Shown here in pieces: positions 52,872-61,928 of a stretch of DNA of 64,000 bases. The DNA lies in NCBI GenBank assembly GCA_947492955.1, contig CANLOV010000003.1, forward strand, positions 248,001 to 312,000, written 5' to 3'. Source of the DNA: an uncultured Cellulophaga sp. (GTDB lineage: Bacteria > Bacteroidota > Bacteroidia > Flavobacteriales > Flavobacteriaceae). The notes beneath the pieces were generated by a model. It ran no database searches. It saw nothing but the letters and a program-made list of their open reading frames with translations, and was not told the origin of the DNA. The translations under genes and the position numbers were made by a program. The number at the start of each line of letters is the position of its first letter. Position 1 is the stretch's first letter.

Positions 52872-53786
52872 ATGCAAGAAAATTATTTAGCAAAATGGCT
52901 TAACGGTGAGCTTTCTGAAGCTGAGTTGTCGGAATTTAAAAAAACCGATGAATACGCTTCGTATCAGAAAATTATTGAAGCATCTACATTTTTAGAAGCT
53001 CCAAAATTTGATACTGAAAAAGCCTTAATAGATATTAAAGTAAAACAACAAAATAATAATAGTGTTAAAGTTGTAAAATTAAGTCCTATTAAAAAATTAA
53101 TGAGAGTAGCTGCTGCAATTGCCATTCTTATTACTGGAACTTACTTTTACATGAACTCTTTAAACGAAACTATTACAACACTATATGCTGAACGCACAGA
53201 AATTACACTTCCAGATAATTCTGAAGTAGTTTTAAATGCCGACTCTAAAGTTAGTTATAGTATAAAAAATTGGGATACCAAAAGGAACATAGATTTAGAT
53301 GGTGAAGCTTATTTTAAAGTTGCTAAAGGAAAACGTTTTACAGTAGCTACAGACGCAGGTACTGTTAGTGTTTTAGGAACACAATTTAATGTAACACAAA
53401 GAGATGGCATTTTTAAAGTTACTTGTTTTGAAGGGCTTGTTAGCGTACTTTTTAACAACAAAGAAACTAAGTTACCTGCCGGTACATCTTTTTTAGTTGT
53501 TAACGGACAAATTAAAGACATTAAGGCTCCCAACACATCTGAACCATCATGGATTAACAACGAAAGTTCTTTTAAAAGTATTCCTTTATCTTATGTTTTA
53601 AACGAATTAAAAAGACAGTATAATATAACTGTTGAAACTAAAAATATTAACACAGATAAATTATTTACTGGTAGCTTTAGTAACACTAATATAGACTTAG
53701 CTTTAAAAAGTATTAGTGTTCCCGCTCAAATAAAATTTAAATTAGAGGGGAATAAAGTACTATTCTATGCTGAAAAGACGCATTAA
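52872..53786 (+). CDS. FecR family anti-sigma factor
   Basis: This 304-residue inner-membrane protein has an N-terminal cytosolic part (about 1-75) that should hold the sigma factor. One TM helix (about 77-97, RVAAAIAILITGTYFYM) leads to a periplasmic FecR domain (about 105-210, AERTEITLPDNSEVVLNADSKVSY, DGEAYFKV) and a C-terminal DUF4974 domain (about 235-300). It receives the signal from the TonB receptor. Its 3' end overlaps the receptor gene by 20 bp. Confidence 0.93.
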   Translation: MQENYLAKWLNGELSEAELSEFKKTDEYASYQKIIEASTFLEAPKFDTEKALIDIKVKQQNNNSVKVVKLSPIKKLMRVAAAIAILITGTYFYMNSLNETITTLYAERTEITLPDNSEVVLNADSKVSYSIKNWDTKRNIDLDGEAYFKVAKGKRFTVATDAGTVSVLGTQFNVTQRDGIFKVTCFEGLVSVLFNNKETKLPAGTSFLVVNGQIKDIKAPNTSEPSWINNESSFKSIPLSYVLNELKRQYNITVETKNINTDKLFTGSFSNTNIDLALKSISVPAQIKFKLEGNKVLFYAEKTH

Positions 53787-56319
53787 ACATTTTCTTTTTA
53801 TTGTAGTAATACTTTGCTTAAATATTACTACCACTTTGGGGCAAGATAAAACCTTAGCCCCAAAACTTCTTATTACTTATTTACATGAATTAGAGTTAGC
53901 CTATAATATTAAATTTTCATATGTAGATGAAGATATAAAAGCGATTAAACTACAAGCATCTAATAGCGAAGAATTAAAAGATATCTTAACTAATATTGAA
54001 GCCCAAACAAAACTTAAAATAAAAAAAATAGATAGTCGTTATTATTCCTTATTTAAAAGTACTACATTGGATGTATGCGGTGCTATTTTAGATAATTTTA
54101 AAATACCTCTTAGTAGCGCTAGTATTGAAATTTTAGATACTAAAATTGCTACAACCACCAATATTAATGGAGAATTTTATTTTAAAAATATTCCCAGACA
54201 AGCTGTTATACGTATTAAACACTTAGGATTTAAAACAAAATTTATTACTGCGGAATACTTAATAAAACAAGACTCTTGCACCTCTATATTATTAAGCCCT
54301 TATTACCAACAGTTAGAAGAAATTGTTGTGATACAATTTTTAACTACCGGTTTAACCAAACACAAAGATGCAAGTATACAATTAAACACCAATGATTTTG
54401 GCATTTTACCTGGATTAATAGAGCCCGATGTATTACAGACCGTACAAGCACTTCCGGGCATTAAAAGTATAGACGAAACAGTATCTAATATTAATATTAG
54501 AGGTGGTACCAACGACCAGAATTTAATTTTATGGGATGGTATTAAAATGTATCAATCTGGTCACTTTTTTGGGCTAATATCTGCCTTTAACCCTTATTTA
54601 ACCAATAAAGTTACCCTCATTAAAAATGGTACTAGTGCCAAATACGGAGATGGTGTTAGTGGAATAGTTAATATGGAAACCAATAATGAAATTAAAACTA
54701 ATTTCTTTGGTGGTGGCGGTTTAAATTTAATTGGAGGAGATGTATACGGACAATTACCTATTAGCAAAAAATTAGCTTTTCAGTTTTCAGCACGACGTTC
54801 CATTACTGATTTTTTAGATACTCCTATTTACAATCGATTTTCTGATAGGGTTTTTCAAGATAGTGACATTAATAAAAACAATACCAGCGATTTTAATGTA
54901 ATACAAAACGAGACCTTTTATTTTTATGATTTTACAGGAAAACTATTGTATAATATAAACCCTAATCATAAACTAAAAGTTAGTTTTATTAACTCTAACA
55001 ACAATCTAGATTATACCGAATCTGTTGTAGAAAATAATAGAGGCAGTAATAGTAAATTAGACCAAACCAATATATCTGTTGGTGCTAGTTTAGAAAGCAA
55101 TTGGTCTTCTAAATTATCTACACATATAAACACCTACTCTACTCGTTATAATTTAAATTCTGAAAATATAACCGCAAATACAAACCAAACGCTATTTCAA
55201 AAAAACGAAGTTTTAGAAACTGCAATTCAGCTAAACACTAACTATAGTGTTTCTAATACGCTAAATTGGTTAAATGGTTATCATTTTAATGAAGTAGGCA
55301 TTACCAATACTACTAATGTAAGCCTCCCCCCTTTTAAAAGCAATATAAAAGGAGTTATTAGAACTCATGCTTTATATTCCGAAATAAATTATACCTCTAA
55401 CAACAAAAAATTAAATGCAAAAGCAGGGCTTAGGTTTAATGCTATAGAAAATATAAATAACACATTTAACGACCAGATTTTAGAACCTAGAATTAATATT
55501 AATTACAAACTAGCTAAAAATTTATATGCCGAGCTTCTGGGAGAATATAAAAACCAAACTACCAACCAAATTATTGATTTAAAACAAAACTTTTTAGGTA
55601 TAGAAAAACGTAGGTGGATATTATCTGATGGTGATTCTTTGCCTATTACAAAAAGTAAACAATTTTCTTTAGGCTTTAACTACAATAAAAAAGATTTATT
55701 TATTGGTTTAGAAGGCTTTTACAAAAGAGTAAACGGCATTAGCACTACAACACAAGGTTTTCAGAACCAAGACCATTTTAATGGAGAAATAGGCAGCTAT
55801 ACTGCAAAAGGTATTGAGTTTTTAATTAATAAAAAAACAAAAACATTTAGCACTTGGTTTAGCTACACATACAATATTAACAACTATACGTTTAAAGATA
55901 TTACACCCAATACTTTTCCTAATAATTTAGACAATAGGCATACTGCTTCTTTCGCTAGCGCATATACTTATAAAAATATAAAACTAAGTTTAGGTATTAA
56001 TTATAAATCTGGAAGCCCATATACGCAACCATTAGCAGAAAACCCTATAAATCTAAATAATTTCCCTAACACTATTAATTACAAAGAACCTAATAGCGCT
56101 AGATTACCACATTATTTTAGAGCTGATGCTTCTGCCATCTATAGTTTTACTATTAATTCTAAAATAAAGGCATCTGCTGGTGCTTCTGTTTTAAATTTAC
56201 TAAGTAGAAAAAACATTTTAAATACTTATTACAGACTAAATACTAACAACGAAATAGAAACTATAGAAAGTGTATCTTTAGGTATTACTCCTAACTTAAA
56301 TTTTAGAGTGAGGTTTTAA
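53767..56319 (+). CDS. TonB-dependent outer-membrane receptor with signalling domain
   Basis: This is an 850-residue receptor. A signal peptide (about 1-25) is followed by an STN secretin/TonB signalling domain (about 30-100), a carboxypeptidase-regulatory-like repeat (about 103-180), and a plug (about 200-305, with VQALPGIKS, NINIRGGTNDQNLI and KYGDGVSGIVNM). A beta-barrel runs to the final Phe. The STN domain should contact FecR and switch on the ECF factor. No SusD gene follows, so it is not a SusC/D pair; ligand unknown. Translationally coupled to fecR. Confidence 0.92.
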   Translation: MLKRRIKHFLFIVVILCLNITTTLGQDKTLAPKLLITYLHELELAYNIKFSYVDEDIKAIKLQASNSEELKDILTNIEAQTKLKIKKIDSRYYSLFKSTTLDVCGAILDNFKIPLSSASIEILDTKIATTTNINGEFYFKNIPRQAVIRIKHLGFKTKFITAEYLIKQDSCTSILLSPYYQQLEEIVVIQFLTTGLTKHKDASIQLNTNDFGILPGLIEPDVLQTVQALPGIKSIDETVSNINIRGGTNDQNLILWDGIKMYQSGHFFGLISAFNPYLTNKVTLIKNGTSAKYGDGVSGIVNMETNNEIKTNFFGGGGLNLIGGDVYGQLPISKKLAFQFSARRSITDFLDTPIYNRFSDRVFQDSDINKNNTSDFNVIQNETFYFYDFTGKLLYNINPNHKLKVSFINSNNNLDYTESVVENNRGSNSKLDQTNISVGASLESNWSSKLSTHINTYSTRYNLNSENITANTNQTLFQKNEVLETAIQLNTNYSVSNTLNWLNGYHFNEVGITNTTNVSLPPFKSNIKGVIRTHALYSEINYTSNNKKLNAKAGLRFNAIENINNTFNDQILEPRININYKLAKNLYAELLGEYKNQTTNQIIDLKQNFLGIEKRRWILSDGDSLPITKSKQFSLGFNYNKKDLFIGLEGFYKRVNGISTTTQGFQNQDHFNGEIGSYTAKGIEFLINKKTKTFSTWFSYTYNINNYTFKDITPNTFPNNLDNRHTASFASAYTYKNIKLSLGINYKSGSPYTQPLAENPINLNNFPNTINYKEPNSARLPHYFRADASAIYSFTINSKIKASAGASVLNLLSRKNILNTYYRLNTNNEIETIESVSLGITPNLNFRVRF

Positions 56320-56346
56320 TTTGCATGAAGTACACTTATTAGTAAA

Positions 56347-57138
56347 CTACTTACTAAAATCAAAATTTAGCATCCGTTTCATAATACTATACAATTCAGG
56401 GAAATCTCTCTTAAAAACAGCTGGAGTTTCTATATAATTTTCGACTGCAACGGCAAAAAACTCGTGTATATTAGTTCTTCCATAGGCTCTAAAATAAGTT
56501 GTAGTTTCTAACTTATTTAAAAAGTCTTTACTGGTATACATGCGTTTTAATTTTCGTAACCCGTGCATAAAAGACCAGCCCTGGAAAGATTGTTTATTTA
56601 ACACATTAAAACTAATAGCATGCGCAAATTCGTGCACCGCTAAATTTACATTATCGTTAGGTATTTTAAATCCATGAAATAATTGTTCCGCAGAAAACAC
56701 AACTATTTTTAAAGCAGGGTTGTATTCTCCATAATGATTTTGCCTGGTAAATACAGAATAATAATATGTTGGATAAATAATAATACGCTTTATGGATAAC
56801 ACCATAAAATCTCGCATTCCCATAGTTAACATGGCAACAGTAGCACTTAATAACAATTTAATATCATCTTGCTTTTCTACATCTTCATGAAAAACAATTT
56901 TCTTACGGCTTCTAAATCGTAGGAGTCTTTTTTTAAATTTCTTCTTATTAGTATCAGATAATTTTCCGTAGAAAGGCAAATTAACACTAATTAATGTCTC
57001 CTCCTCTTTAGTTAACGCTGGCAACTTTTTAAACGGATTTAAAAAAAATAAATCTAGCGCATAATAAATTATGTATCCTAAAAAAAAGACGATAAAAAAA
57101 AGTGCTGCTAATGCAAATACTTGTTCGGTTGTAATCAT
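56347..57138 (-). CDS. MtfA-like zinc-dependent peptidase
   Basis: This 263-residue protein has an N-terminal membrane helix (about 8-30). The MtfA/M90 domain carries the zinc motif HEFAH (169-173) and a late FFAVAVENYIETP segment supplying the third ligand Glu, as in MtfA. E. coli MtfA is an aminopeptidase that interacts with Mlc; the membrane-anchored Bacteroidota form is not studied. Start 29 bp from the argS stop, same direction. Confidence 0.88.
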   Translation of the reverse strand: MITTEQVFALAALFFIVFFLGYIIYYALDLFFLNPFKKLPALTKEEETLISVNLPFYGKLSDTNKKKFKKRLLRFRSRKKIVFHEDVEKQDDIKLLLSATVAMLTMGMRDFMVLSIKRIIIYPTYYYSVFTRQNHYGEYNPALKIVVFSAEQLFHGFKIPNDNVNLAVHEFAHAISFNVLNKQSFQGWSFMHGLRKLKRMYTSKDFLNKLETTTYFRAYGRTNIHEFFAVAVENYIETPAVFKRDFPELYSIMKRMLNFDFSK

Positions 57139-57167
57139 TAACCAAACATAATAAAAGTAAATTACTA

Positions 57168-59075
57168 TTACATGCGTTCTGGCACCTGTATCCCTAATAA
57201 TTTAAAAGCAGATGCTATTACCTCTCCTACTTTTTTGGCTAATTGTATTCTAAAAACTTTCTTTTGCTCATCTGTTTCTGGTAAAATAGGCACATTCTGA
57301 TAAAAAGAATTGAACTCTTTTACCAAATCATAAGTATAATTTGCAATAATTGCCGGACTATAATTAGCTGCTGCTAATTGTATGGTTTCTGGAAAAAGCT
57401 GTAGTTGCTTTAACAACTCTTTTTCTTTTTCGTGTAATGCTATAGTAGTATTAATAGCTCCTAAAACTATACCTGTATCATTTGCTTTGCGAACAATAGA
57501 TTGTATTCTTGCATAGGTATACTGAATAAAAGGTCCTGTATTACCTTGAAAATCTACCGATTCTTCTGGATTAAAAAGAATACGCTTTTTAGGGTCTACT
57601 TTCAAAATATAATATTTTAAAGCCCCCATACCTATTACCTTGTATAACTCTTTCTTTTCGGTATCCGAATAATCTTCTAACTTCCCTAATTCTTCAGAAA
57701 TGGCCGCGGCAGTATTTGTCATATCTTCCATTAAATCATCTGCATCAACCACGGTACCTTCTCTACTTTTCATTTTTCCACTAGGTAAATCTACCATTCC
57801 GTAACTTAAATGAAATAGCTTTTCTGCCCATGAAAACCCTAACTTTTTAAGAATTAAAAACAATACTTTAAAATGGTAATCTTGCTCATTACCAACGGTG
57901 TAAACCATTCCGTTTACATCTGGGTTGTTTTTAACACGTTGTATGGCTGTACCGATATCTTGCGTCATATAAACCGCAGTACCATCTGATCGTAGAACTA
58001 TCTTTTCATCTAAACCTTCATCGGTTAAATCTATCCAAACGCTACCATCTTCTTTTCTGTAAAAAACTCCCTTTTCCAAACCATCTGCAACAACATCTTT
58101 TCCTAACAAGTAGGTATCGCTCTCATAATATAATTGGTCAAAATCTACGCCTAAATTTTTATACGTAACATCGAACCCATCATAAACCCAACCATTCATG
58201 GTTTTCCATAGACTCACAACTTCTTCGTCACCAGCTTCCCATTTTTTTAGTAGATTTTTTGTATCTAATCCTAATCCACTATAATTATTAAAATATGTAT
58301 CCTTATATATTTTTTTAAAATATCGTAAAATCTCAATTATATCAGAATTCTTATCTAACGAATTTTCTTTAATAAATTCTTGTCCTTCCTTTGATGTTTC
58401 AATAAAAATTTTCAAAGCAGATTTACCTTCTTCAATATCAAACCAATCTGAAAACTCTTTTTGAAATTCCTGCTCAAACCTAACATAATAGTTTCCTACT
58501 AACTTATCCCCTTTTAAACCTGTACTCTCTGGTGTTTCTCCATTTCCAAAACGCTGCCATGCCAACATACTTTTACAAATATGTATACCTCTATCATTTA
58601 TAATCTGCGTTTTATATATTTTTTTACCAGAAGCCTTTATAATTTCTGCTACAGCATAGCCTAATAAATTATTACGTATGTGTCCTAGGTGTAATGGCTT
58701 ATTGGTATTAGGCGAAGAATATTCTACCATTACAGCATCTGCATCGGTAGCTGTAACATAACCAAAATTAGCAACATCATTAACAGAAGTAAAAAAATCT
58801 AAGTAAAAAGAATCACTTATTACTAAATTTAAAAACCCTTTTACTACATTAAAATTAACAACCTCAGCAACATTTTCTTTTAAAAAAGTTCCTATTTGTT
58901 CTCCTATTTGTACAGGGTTTCCTTTTACAAAACGTAAAATTGGAAAAACAACTACGGTAATATCTCCCTCAAAATCCTTTCTTGTAGGCTGAAACTCTAC
59001 CGTTGGTAAATCTATTGCATAAATAGCTTTTACAGCTTCTTGTACTTTTGCACTTAAAATGGCTTGGATGTTCAT
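57168..59075 (-). CDS. argS: Arginyl-tRNA synthetase
   Basis: This 635-residue class I synthetase has an N-terminal Arg-tRNA synthetase domain (about 1-95). The catalytic core has the HIGH-like motif SSPNTNKPLHLGHIRNN and the KMSK-like KMKSREG, and a C-terminal anticodon-binding DALR domain follows. It charges tRNA-Arg. The length is somewhat above the E. coli enzyme. Confidence 0.96.
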   Translation of the reverse strand: MNIQAILSAKVQEAVKAIYAIDLPTVEFQPTRKDFEGDITVVVFPILRFVKGNPVQIGEQIGTFLKENVAEVVNFNVVKGFLNLVISDSFYLDFFTSVNDVANFGYVTATDADAVMVEYSSPNTNKPLHLGHIRNNLLGYAVAEIIKASGKKIYKTQIINDRGIHICKSMLAWQRFGNGETPESTGLKGDKLVGNYYVRFEQEFQKEFSDWFDIEEGKSALKIFIETSKEGQEFIKENSLDKNSDIIEILRYFKKIYKDTYFNNYSGLGLDTKNLLKKWEAGDEEVVSLWKTMNGWVYDGFDVTYKNLGVDFDQLYYESDTYLLGKDVVADGLEKGVFYRKEDGSVWIDLTDEGLDEKIVLRSDGTAVYMTQDIGTAIQRVKNNPDVNGMVYTVGNEQDYHFKVLFLILKKLGFSWAEKLFHLSYGMVDLPSGKMKSREGTVVDADDLMEDMTNTAAAISEELGKLEDYSDTEKKELYKVIGMGALKYYILKVDPKKRILFNPEESVDFQGNTGPFIQYTYARIQSIVRKANDTGIVLGAINTTIALHEKEKELLKQLQLFPETIQLAAANYSPAIIANYTYDLVKEFNSFYQNVPILPETDEQKKVFRIQLAKKVGEVIASAFKLLGIQVPERM

Positions 59076-59176
59076 TAAATAGTAATGTTTAAGGCTGCAA
59101 AACTAAGCATTTTTTACTTTTATTCTTTTCTAAATCCTAGCTTATTAAATGATGCTATAAATAGTATTATAAAAAT

Positions 59177-59204
59177 AAATTTTCAGTAATTACTGAAAAT
59201 TTAG
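59177..59204. promoter_or_regulatory. Operator 1 (perfect 28-bp palindrome) before gbsR
   Basis: A perfect palindrome centred at 59190/59191; its core TTTCAGTAATTACTGAAA (59182-59199) recurs at 59748-59765 and 60073-60090. It ends 22 nt before the GbsR start codon, a position suited to autoregulation. Confidence 0.75.
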
Positions 59205-59226
59205 AAATTATTATTATATTTGTTTC

Positions 59227-59730
59227 ATGGAATACAAAGAAGCTAAAGATAAGTTTATAAATACATGGGGCAGTTTAGGCTCTTTATGGGGTATTAACAA
59301 AGCTATGGCGCAAATACAATCCTTGCTTTTTATTTCTACCAAGCCTTTATCTATGGAAGAGATTATGGAAGAGTTACATATATCTAGAGGTAATACAAGC
59401 ATGAATATTCGTCAGTTAATAGATTGGGGAATTGTTACTAAAGAATTAATTCCTGGTGAACGCAAAGAGTTTTTTACCACAGAGAAAGATGTACAAGAAT
59501 TAGCCAGAATTGTAGCTAAAGAAAGAAGCAGAAGAGAAATAAAACCTGTTATAAAAGTTTTAGAAGAAGTCTCTACTATTAAGGATGACGGCACAGAAAA
59601 AACCAGAGAACTTATAAAACAAACAAAAGCATTACACGATTTAGCTGCAACGGCAGATAGCATGCTAAATAAAATGGTAAACCAAAAACAAAACTGGATA
59701 ACTAAGTCTATCTTAAAATTTGTGAAATAA
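59227..59730 (+). CDS. GbsR/MarR family transcriptional regulator
   Basis: This 167-residue winged-helix protein matches the GbsR family: DKFINTWGSLGSLWGINKAMAQI at the N-terminus, the helix-turn-helix SMEEIMEELHISRGNTSMNIRQLIDWGIV (about 38-66), and the wing GERKEFFTTEKD. GbsR proteins repress genes for osmolyte or membrane functions. It heads a cluster in which three similar palindromes occur, one before itself and one each before the next two genes. Confidence 0.9.
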   Translation: MEYKEAKDKFINTWGSLGSLWGINKAMAQIQSLLFISTKPLSMEEIMEELHISRGNTSMNIRQLIDWGIVTKELIPGERKEFFTTEKDVQELARIVAKERSRREIKPVIKVLEEVSTIKDDGTEKTRELIKQTKALHDLAATADSMLNKMVNQKQNWITKSILKFVK

Positions 59731-59743
59731 AAAAATTTAAATC

Positions 59744-59769
59744 AAACTTTCAGTATTTTCTGAAAGTTT
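59744..59769. promoter_or_regulatory. Operator 2 before the small membrane protein gene
   Basis: AAACTTTCAG (59744-59753) is exactly complementary to CTGAAAGTTT (59760-59769) around a TATTTT core. The 18-bp TTTCAGTATTTTCTGAAA matches operator 1 in 16 positions. It ends 14 nt before the start codon at 59784. Confidence 0.72.
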
Positions 59770-59783
59770 AAAATAATTAATCT

Positions 59784-60065
59784 ATGAAACAACTCATAAA
59801 ATCAACAAAAGTTATAAATATAATTGCTCTATGCTGTCTAATAATGGGAGCATATGGTCTTATCTTAACAGGAGCTCTTCAAGTATTAGCAGGAGTTATA
59901 TTCTTTATCGCTTTTCCAAAAGACAAATACATCCATGTTTATTTAGGTTCTGTTACGTTATTCTTTATTTTTTGGAAGGTTGATACTTTTTTTGAATGGC
60001 AATTTATAATTCCAATACTACTAATGATTTATTTTACTTATATAATTCACTTTAAAAAAATTTAA
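59784..60065 (+). CDS. Small three-helix membrane protein
   Basis: This 93-residue protein has three hydrophobic segments (about 10-30, 34-62 with a KDKYIHVY loop, and 70-90). The family is not recognised. It lies 53 bp after gbsR and has its own operator-like palindrome 14 nt upstream, so it is probably the first target of GbsR. Confidence 0.7.
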   Translation: MKQLIKSTKVINIIALCCLIMGAYGLILTGALQVLAGVIFFIAFPKDKYIHVYLGSVTLFFIFWKVDTFFEWQFIIPILLMIYFTYIIHFKKI

Positions 60066-60070
60066 ACAAT

Positions 60071-60092
60071 ACTTTCAATATTTTCTGAAAGT
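60071..60092. promoter_or_regulatory. Operator 3 before the desaturase-like gene
   Basis: ACTTTCAATATTTTCTGAAAGT (shown as core TTTCAATATTTTCTGAAA, 60073-60090) is palindromic except for one pair (A60078/C60085) and closely matches operators 1 and 2. It ends 16 nt before the start at 60109. Confidence 0.7.
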
Positions 60093-60108
60093 TTAAAACA
60101 CACAGACT

Positions 60109-61002
60109 ATGAACAAAAATTTAAAAACATCAGTTGGTAATATATATTTCTCATGGAAAAAAACGCTATGGTTATATTTTATAATGATACCTGTGTTATT
60201 TATTGATTTTTCATCTGTTACTATATATGATTATATCTTAATGTTTTGTCTTATGGTATTAACAGTAGGGATTGGTCATTCAGTAGGACTACATAGAGGC
60301 ATTATTCACAAATCTTATAAAACTTCAAAAACTTTTAGGAAAGTTAGTCTATATCTATTTGTTTTAACAGGACTAGGTAGCCCTTTAACTTGGTTAAAAC
60401 AACATTATTATAGAGATTATTGGCAAAACAGAAATGACTGTCCAAAATATTTTCAGTACAAACACTCCTTATTTACTGACTATTTTTGGAATCTTCATTT
60501 ACAATTTGTTCCAAAAAAAATAAGTCTATATAGTATCCCAAAAGAAGACATAGAAGACATTACAATAGTATGGCTACATAAAACTTGGTATATATACTAT
60601 TTTGGTTTTATGATTACAATCTATTTCCTTCTTGGCTTCAATAGTATGTTAATAGCTGCTTCTTTAAGAACCAGTACAATAATACTAGGACATTGGTATA
60701 TTGGATATGCTTCTCACAAATATGGATATTCTAGATATAAAATAAAAAATGCAGATGAGAGCGGGTATAATGATGTTTTACTTGGACTTATTTCTTTTGG
60801 AGAAGGCTTTCATAATAACCATCATTCGCACCCTGGCTCTGCAAAATTTTCAATGAAATGGTACGAAATGGATTTTGGTTGGGTATTAGTTTGGATACTA
60901 AATAAATTAAGATTAATAAGCAACATAAAAACTCACAAAAAAACATTAAAGGTTAATGCTGTAGTACACAAAAATATAAATTGGCAATTACCTTGGAATT
61001 AA
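60109..61002 (+). CDS. Fatty acid desaturase-like membrane protein with a degenerate second His box
   Basis: This 297-residue polytopic protein is of the acyl-CoA desaturase superfamily. First His box: H57-SVGL-H62. Third box: H235-NN-HH239 in GEGFHNNHHSHP. The second box, normally HxxHH, reads H99-YYRD103, so two metal ligands are absent. Additional His (for example 195, 203) may compensate. It might be a desaturase with altered metal site, a hydroxylase, or another lipid-modifying enzyme. It follows the small membrane gene and operator 3. Confidence 0.78.
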   Translation: MNKNLKTSVGNIYFSWKKTLWLYFIMIPVLFIDFSSVTIYDYILMFCLMVLTVGIGHSVGLHRGIIHKSYKTSKTFRKVSLYLFVLTGLGSPLTWLKQHYYRDYWQNRNDCPKYFQYKHSLFTDYFWNLHLQFVPKKISLYSIPKEDIEDITIVWLHKTWYIYYFGFMITIYFLLGFNSMLIAASLRTSTIILGHWYIGYASHKYGYSRYKIKNADESGYNDVLLGLISFGEGFHNNHHSHPGSAKFSMKWYEMDFGWVLVWILNKLRLISNIKTHKKTLKVNAVVHKNINWQLPWN

Positions 61003-61022
61003 ACTTTCTTAAATTAAAAACT

Positions 61023-61922
61023 ATGAACAAAATAATAATTGCAGGTGGTAGCGGCTTTTTAGGTAACGTTTTGGAAAACTATTTTACTAAAAAACAATAC
61101 AATGTTATAATATTAACACGTAGCCCTAAACGAAAAAATGAGGTGTTTTGGGATGCTATTAATTTGGGAAAATGGACTAAAGAATTAGAGAATGCTCAAA
61201 TCCTGATTAATCTTACTGGAAAATCAGTTGATTGTCGGTATACAGAAAAAAACAAAAAAGAAATCTACAACTCTAGAATAAATGCTACTAAAGTACTTGG
61301 TACTGCTATAAACTTATGTAAAAGCCCACCAAATCTATGGCTTAACTCATCTACAGCAACCATATACAAACATTCTTTAGAGAAAGAAATGACGGAAGAA
61401 AATGGAGATATAGGTAATGATTTTTCTATGAACATTGCTAAATCTTGGGAAAATACATTCTACAGCATAACTAATTCTAACACCAGAAAAATAGCTTTGC
61501 GAACGTCTATTGTTTTAGGAAAAAATGGTGGAGCACTTACTCCTCTTAAAAAATTAACAAAATTAGGCTTAGGAGGAAAACAAGGCTCTGGAAAACAAAA
61601 AGTAAGCTGGATTCATGAATTAGATTTTGCCAGAGCTATACATTTTTTAATACAAAAAGATAATCTTAAAGGCAACTTTAACCTATCGGTTAAAAGCCCT
61701 ACCAATAACAAAACCTTAATGAAAAAATTAAGGGAAATTTTAAAAAACCCTTTTGGTATTAATCATCCTATAGGATTATTAAAATTTGGAGCAAAACTTA
61801 TCGGAACCGAAACAGAACTTGTTTTAAAAAGTAGAAATGTAATTCCAAAGCGATTATTAGACAACGGATTTAAATTTACGCACGATAATTTAGAATTAGC
61901 ATTGATTGATTTACTTAAATAA
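61023..61922 (+). CDS. SDR39U1/TIGR01777 NAD(P)-dependent epimerase-like protein
   Basis: This 299-residue extended short-chain dehydrogenase has a cofactor loop GGSGFLG (8-14). The TIGR01777 hallmarks NLTGKSVDCRYTEKNKKEI, SSTATIYKHS, RTSIVLGKNGGALTPL and WIHELDFARAIHFL are present. The frame extends to 60981 over the end of the desaturase gene, but the family start is MNKIIIAGG at 61023. Its substrate is unknown; it lies between lipid-type genes, 6 bp before a methyltransferase. Confidence 0.85.
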   Translation: MNKIIIAGGSGFLGNVLENYFTKKQYNVIILTRSPKRKNEVFWDAINLGKWTKELENAQILINLTGKSVDCRYTEKNKKEIYNSRINATKVLGTAINLCKSPPNLWLNSSTATIYKHSLEKEMTEENGDIGNDFSMNIAKSWENTFYSITNSNTRKIALRTSIVLGKNGGALTPLKKLTKLGLGGKQGSGKQKVSWIHELDFARAIHFLIQKDNLKGNFNLSVKSPTNNKTLMKKLREILKNPFGINHPIGLLKFGAKLIGTETELVLKSRNVIPKRLLDNGFKFTHDNLELALIDLLK

Positions 61923-61928
61923 AATATC

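Noticed and set aside
53767..56319. SusC-type nutrient receptor.
   Set aside because: No SusD gene follows, and the STN domain with FecR/ECF context points to a signalling TonB receptor instead.
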